DNA from: a virus
Virus record (IMG/VR): IMGVR_UViG_3300009788_000113
Span: 1 to 58,311 of that record
Length of the DNA: 58,311 nt
Direction: 5' to 3' (one strand)
Positions 55,134 through 58,311 of this stretch are shown here, in pieces. A model generated the notes under the pieces. That model was not told the DNA's origin. It ran no database searches and was given only the letters and a program-made list of their open reading frames with translations. The position numbers and the translations under genes were made by a program. Every line of letters begins with the position of its first letter. Positions within the stretch are counted from its first letter, which is position 1.

Positions 55134-57857
55134 GTGCCTCCTGAAAAGCGCAGGCTTGAGACGGAGTGGTCGTTCCCAACAACGAATGTGACGGCGGTGC
55201 GGAGGGGTCCGAGGACGACCGTTCCGGCGAAGCTGCCCAATGGATTGGATGTGGCTTCGCGGTTGGTGGGGTTCGAGGGCTCGTGCGATGTGGCGCTGAG
55301 GCCGAGCAAAGGGTTCAGGATAGTGAGGGAGGCGGACCTGCCGAGCGGGGCGGGGACGTGGGAGGGGAGTACGGTTGATCCGCCGAGTGATTATACGTTT
55401 GTGGACGTGCGCGCGGTGGAGTTGAAGGTGGGAGAGAATGACTTCATATACGGGTTTATGTACAGGACGAGGAGTGTTGCGAAGGGCGTGAATGCGTCGG
55501 ATCATCTGTGGCTTGAGTACAGGATTGTGCCGCACGGGAATTTTACGGTGCTGGAGGTGGACTGGAATATAGCGGCGGCGGCGCAGTGGGACGTGGTGAC
55601 TTCGGGGCGGATTATGTATGTGTTCGTGGAGGGACGGGAGGTTGTCTCGATTGAGATAGAGGATACGTCTGTGTCCCCGGCGGCGGGTGCGGGGGAGCAG
55701 TATCCAGCGGGCGCGTGGGGATTGAATATGGGGCCTGCGGATACGAAGATATTGGGTGGGGAGCAGGGCGCGTTCGCGCCGGGGCCGGGGCAGAGGCCGG
55801 TGTGGAGCACCACGGTTAGTAATTCGATCGCGGGGCTGGATCCTGCGTTTCTGGATCTGTCGGCGGGGGAGACGGCGTTCGGTAGTCTGCGGTTGGTGGG
55901 GCAGAACACGACCGAGTGGCCCGACACTTTCGTTTGGCTTGGGGGGACGGCGTTCTTCCAACAGAACGAGGATATAGACAGGATCGCGGTGCGGACGCCA
56001 GGGTTCGGCGCGTTTGTGCCGGGCGGGTACGGGTTCGCGTACCAGCTTATTAGTACGAAGACGGGCAGAAGGTCGCAGATCACGGATCTGTTGGGCATCG
56101 ACACGACGGCCTTCGATGATCCGGCGAAGGATGATCTGTTCGCTGTCAACATCCTTTACAACACGCAGAAGTTTAATGCGGTGGCGTTTTACAGGAGTGT
56201 GGAGAATCCCAATGACATTCCGGTGCTGAGTATATCTCAGTTGTTCCTTGATAGGGTGTTTGATCTGGTGGACTCCAAGAGCGCGGCGGGGGCGGGCGAT
56301 GCGCTGGAGACGGATGAGCAGCACTCGACGGTTTTCTTCGAGGCGAGTGATAACCGGATAACTTCGCATATGGGGTTCACGGATAGTGATACATATGATG
56401 AGGAGGTGCCGAGGGGCGGGGCGGCGCTGTTGTTTGACGGGACGATGCTCGTGTCGAAGATCGTTCCGCCGCCCGCGAGCACGACGCCCGAAGAGACGCA
56501 GGATCCCGAGGACTTTAATCAGTCGCTGGGGGTGATGCGGTGGTCGTCCTTGAGGACGCAGAGCGTGGAGTTGTTCCCGCCGGAGAACATCTTTGTGCCG
56601 AGCATACCCACGAGCGAGATTATTAGGTTCGGGAGGGTGGGCGATACGATATTGGGCTTTGCGAGGGAGAAGGTGTACCTGATAAGGAGGCAAGGGTTCA
56701 TACTGGATAACCCGAAGGAGATACATATTGGGTTCGGGATTACGGGGGATAGGGCGATGACGGTTGTGGGGCCGATCGTGTATTTCCTTACGCACAAGGG
56801 ATTGAAGGTGGCGGACTCGACGGGCGGGTTGCAAGACGTGGCGGAGATCAACACGATCATCATAGATGAGTGGAGAGGGCAACTTGGGAATGTGAAGCTG
56901 GTTTACGATGCGTTCGCCGGGCTCATCATGGTGCATAACCCCGATCTTGAGAAGATGGTGTGCCTGTGGATCACGAGCGGGAAGATCACCGAGTTCTTCG
57001 ACGCGAACTTCGTAGCCGCGACGGAAGGGTTGTTCACACGCGATATAAGTGATCCTGAGTCGCCGTTTGTGGACAGGGCGTTCCTGTTGCAGACGAGCGG
57101 CGTGGGGACGAGCGCGCTGGGAAGGGTGTATGCGTACGACTTCGAGCGCGCGAAGGCGAGGGTGACATTCTTGGAGGTGACGGGGGATGTGAGGCTGGAT
57201 GTTGGGAGTGTGGCGAGCAACGTGGTTACGACGAGCGGAGGGACGCCGGGCACGGATATTGTGGGCACGACGATGTATGTGTTGGAGACGACGCCCATCG
57301 AGGATATCGGGAGGAAGAGCAAGATCACGGCGGTGAGTGGGCAGGATGTTACGGTGGAGAACGGGTCGCTGTTCAAGACGAATGATCGGGTGGGGATCTC
57401 GCCGGTCTTCTGTAGCGTGGTCACGCCGCCTATCTCGGTGCAGGACGAGGGTGGGTTCGTGTTCGGGCGGAGGGACTTCATGCAGCAGAAGACCATCGAG
57501 GCCGTGGGCGCGGCGTTCACGCGGGTCGAGGGAGCAGCCACATCGGATGGGACCACAGATGCGAAGTTCCAGGGGGTTTACTTCAGGGGGGACGACGAGG
57601 CGGCGTTTGCTACGAGCGTGCCGCAGTTGAAGAACATGGACAAGTTCAGGTCGATTGTGGACGGGTCTTCGCAGTATGACGCGGCGTTCAAGGGGAGCAA
57701 TGTGGAGACGAATATAGGGGGGAGGTTGGGAATCGCGCATGGAGCTCCCTCGATCGGGTTGCAGACGTTCTGCCCCGAGGCGGATTACAGGTTGCTGATG
57801 CTGCGTGTGAAGGGTAAGATCGAAGCGACACAACGAGACAAGAGGCCAGAACCATGA
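55134..57857 (+). CDS. Tail-tube B-like beta-propeller protein
   Basis: The 907-residue product (GTG start) is rich in beta strands and repeated propeller-like blades (WLEYRIVPHGNFTVLEVDWN; GDTILGFAREKVYLIRRQGF; GPIVYFLTHKGLKVADSTGG; AGLIMVHNPDLEKMVCLWIT). This is the pattern of podovirus tail-tube B/nozzle proteins. The blade FGRVGDTILGFA...KGLKVADS...WRGQLGNVKLVYD is typical. It would form the tail nozzle. A 12/14 motif copy encodes TSDGTTD. The stop overlaps the next ATG (ATGA). Confidence 0.75.
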   Translation: MPPEKRRLETEWSFPTTNVTAVRRGPRTTVPAKLPNGLDVASRLVGFEGSCDVALRPSKGFRIVREADLPSGAGTWEGSTVDPPSDYTFVDVRAVELKVGENDFIYGFMYRTRSVAKGVNASDHLWLEYRIVPHGNFTVLEVDWNIAAAAQWDVVTSGRIMYVFVEGREVVSIEIEDTSVSPAAGAGEQYPAGAWGLNMGPADTKILGGEQGAFAPGPGQRPVWSTTVSNSIAGLDPAFLDLSAGETAFGSLRLVGQNTTEWPDTFVWLGGTAFFQQNEDIDRIAVRTPGFGAFVPGGYGFAYQLISTKTGRRSQITDLLGIDTTAFDDPAKDDLFAVNILYNTQKFNAVAFYRSVENPNDIPVLSISQLFLDRVFDLVDSKSAAGAGDALETDEQHSTVFFEASDNRITSHMGFTDSDTYDEEVPRGGAALLFDGTMLVSKIVPPPASTTPEETQDPEDFNQSLGVMRWSSLRTQSVELFPPENIFVPSIPTSEIIRFGRVGDTILGFAREKVYLIRRQGFILDNPKEIHIGFGITGDRAMTVVGPIVYFLTHKGLKVADSTGGLQDVAEINTIIIDEWRGQLGNVKLVYDAFAGLIMVHNPDLEKMVCLWITSGKITEFFDANFVAATEGLFTRDISDPESPFVDRAFLLQTSGVGTSALGRVYAYDFERAKARVTFLEVTGDVRLDVGSVASNVVTTSGGTPGTDIVGTTMYVLETTPIEDIGRKSKITAVSGQDVTVENGSLFKTNDRVGISPVFCSVVTPPISVQDEGGFVFGRRDFMQQKTIEAVGAAFTRVEGAATSDGTTDAKFQGVYFRGDDEAAFATSVPQLKNMDKFRSIVDGSSQYDAAFKGSNVETNIGGRLGIAHGAPSIGLQTFCPEADYRLLMLRVKGKIEATQRDKRPEP
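57541..57554 (+). repeat. 14-bp motif, 12/14 copy
   Basis: CATCGGATGGGACC, sense in the tail-nozzle gene, read as SDGT. Confidence 0.75.
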
Positions 57858-58311
57858 CCTCATTCACAACTGGCTTTGCTGACTTATCACGATTCAGTTC
57901 GCCCGCTGCGCCAGGGTTCGGGGCGCAGTCTTCGTTCGCGGGTCCATCCCTCAGCGCGCCCTTTGCAAGGATGGCGGGGCAGAGGGTAGGGCAGCCGACC
58001 ACGTTTGGTCCAACATCAGACGCATTCAGAGGGCTGCCGTCCGGTGGGCAGCGCGGTGAGCCTTCAAGGTCGGAGTTGGAAGACGCGGCGCGGAGGTTCT
58101 TCGGGCCAAATGTGATGATACGCGGGGACAGGGTGATTACGGGTGTGCAAGCGGGCACCGGGGCGGAGCTATCGAGAAGCATCAATGACCTCTCTATCAG
58201 GCGCGCGGCGACTGCGGGACGCACGACGCTGCTCGATCAGTTGACGGGGGCGCTGGGGGGCGAGATTGAGCAGCAGAGGGGGGCGGCGGGGAGGCAGTTC
58301 GGGAGGAACGA
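57854..58311 (+). CDS. Helical virion protein, 5' part (wraps across the ends)
   Basis: The ATG overlaps the preceding TGA. It starts MTSFTTGFADLSRFSSPAAP, Gly/Ser/Ala-rich, and ends in LDQLTGALGGEIEQQRGAAG, which continues in frame at base 1 of the window. Joined length 368 residues. Placed after the nozzle, so a tail-tip or internal protein. Family not recognised. Confidence 0.85.
   Translation, partial: MTSFTTGFADLSRFSSPAAPGFGAQSSFAGPSLSAPFARMAGQRVGQPTTFGPTSDAFRGLPSGGQRGEPSRSELEDAARRFFGPNVMIRGDRVITGVQAGTGAELSRSINDLSIRRAATAGRTTLLDQLTGALGGEIEQQRGAAGRQFGRN

Noticed and set aside
2534-57554. Motif as a sequencing adapter or assembly artefact
   Set aside because: Copies vary by one or two bases, keep the reading frame in unrelated genes and point both ways; an adapter would be exact and disruptive.
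1-58311. CRISPR arrays, insertion sequences, integrase or attachment sites
   Set aside because: No regularly spaced repeats with spacers, no transposase and no site-specific recombinase were found. The dispersed motif is irregularly spaced and single.

Overview
The window is one almost complete genome of a tailed bacteriophage (Caudoviricetes), most likely with a short, podovirus-type tail. Its two ends overlap by 70 nt and one structural gene runs across the join, so the unique length is about 58,241 bp and the molecule is circular or circularly permuted in the assembly. The host cannot be named. It is bacterial: there are Shine-Dalgarno sites before most genes, sigma70-type promoters, lipoprotein signal peptides and a GroES homologue. 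I see no integrase, excisionase or recognisable repressor, so a virulent life style is more likely than a temperate one.

Layout. (1) About 43.6-58.3 kb and, across the join, 0-10.04 kb on the + strand is the virion module: small accessory genes, large terminase, portal, scaffold, major capsid protein, connector and tail-tube-like proteins, then long Ala/Arg-rich helical proteins that look like ejected internal proteins, two paralogous beta-rich proteins, a 1170-residue virion protein, a lipoprotein and a tiny very basic protein. (2) About 9.1-40.4 kb on the - strand is a long leftward array. From its promoter end it starts with many small accessory genes (30-40 kb), then an Hsp90-like ATPase-fold protein, small zinc-ribbon proteins, a HAD phosphatase, uracil-DNA glycosylase and a divergent family A DNA polymerase. 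A second small-gene run and an ERCC4-type nuclease follow. Next come minor virion proteins, a holin-like/lipoprotein/spanin-like cluster and a beta-helix tail fibre, then a Cas4/RecB-like nuclease, a Sak4-like RecA-fold ATPase and a GroES. (3) 40.37-41.84 kb is a 1.47 kb control region without genes. It holds divergent sigma70 promoters, a perfect operator-like palindrome and a cluster of short direct repeats that looks like a replication origin. (4) 42.1-43.6 kb on the - strand is a lone D5-family helicase.

The most striking signal is a 14-bp sequence, TATCGGATGGGACT, present in about 25 copies (13 exact) on both strands, inside genes and between them. Under 0.001 exact copies would be expected by chance. 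It keeps its DNA sequence while being read in different frames and orientations, is enriched in intergenic spacers, and in four places ends 1-4 nt before a start codon. I propose that it is a phage-wide DNA or RNA signal, for example a stoperator-like repressor site, a segregation or recombination site, or a translation element. A second large-scale signal is a strand-composition switch at about 39.9 and 47.1 kb. Codon choice follows it rather than gene direction.

The replication and repair set (helicase, polymerase, glycosylase, Sak4-like ATPase, exonuclease, ERCC4 nuclease) is that of a phage that copies and recombines its own DNA but relies on host RNA polymerase. No phage RNA polymerase and no clear endolysin were found.
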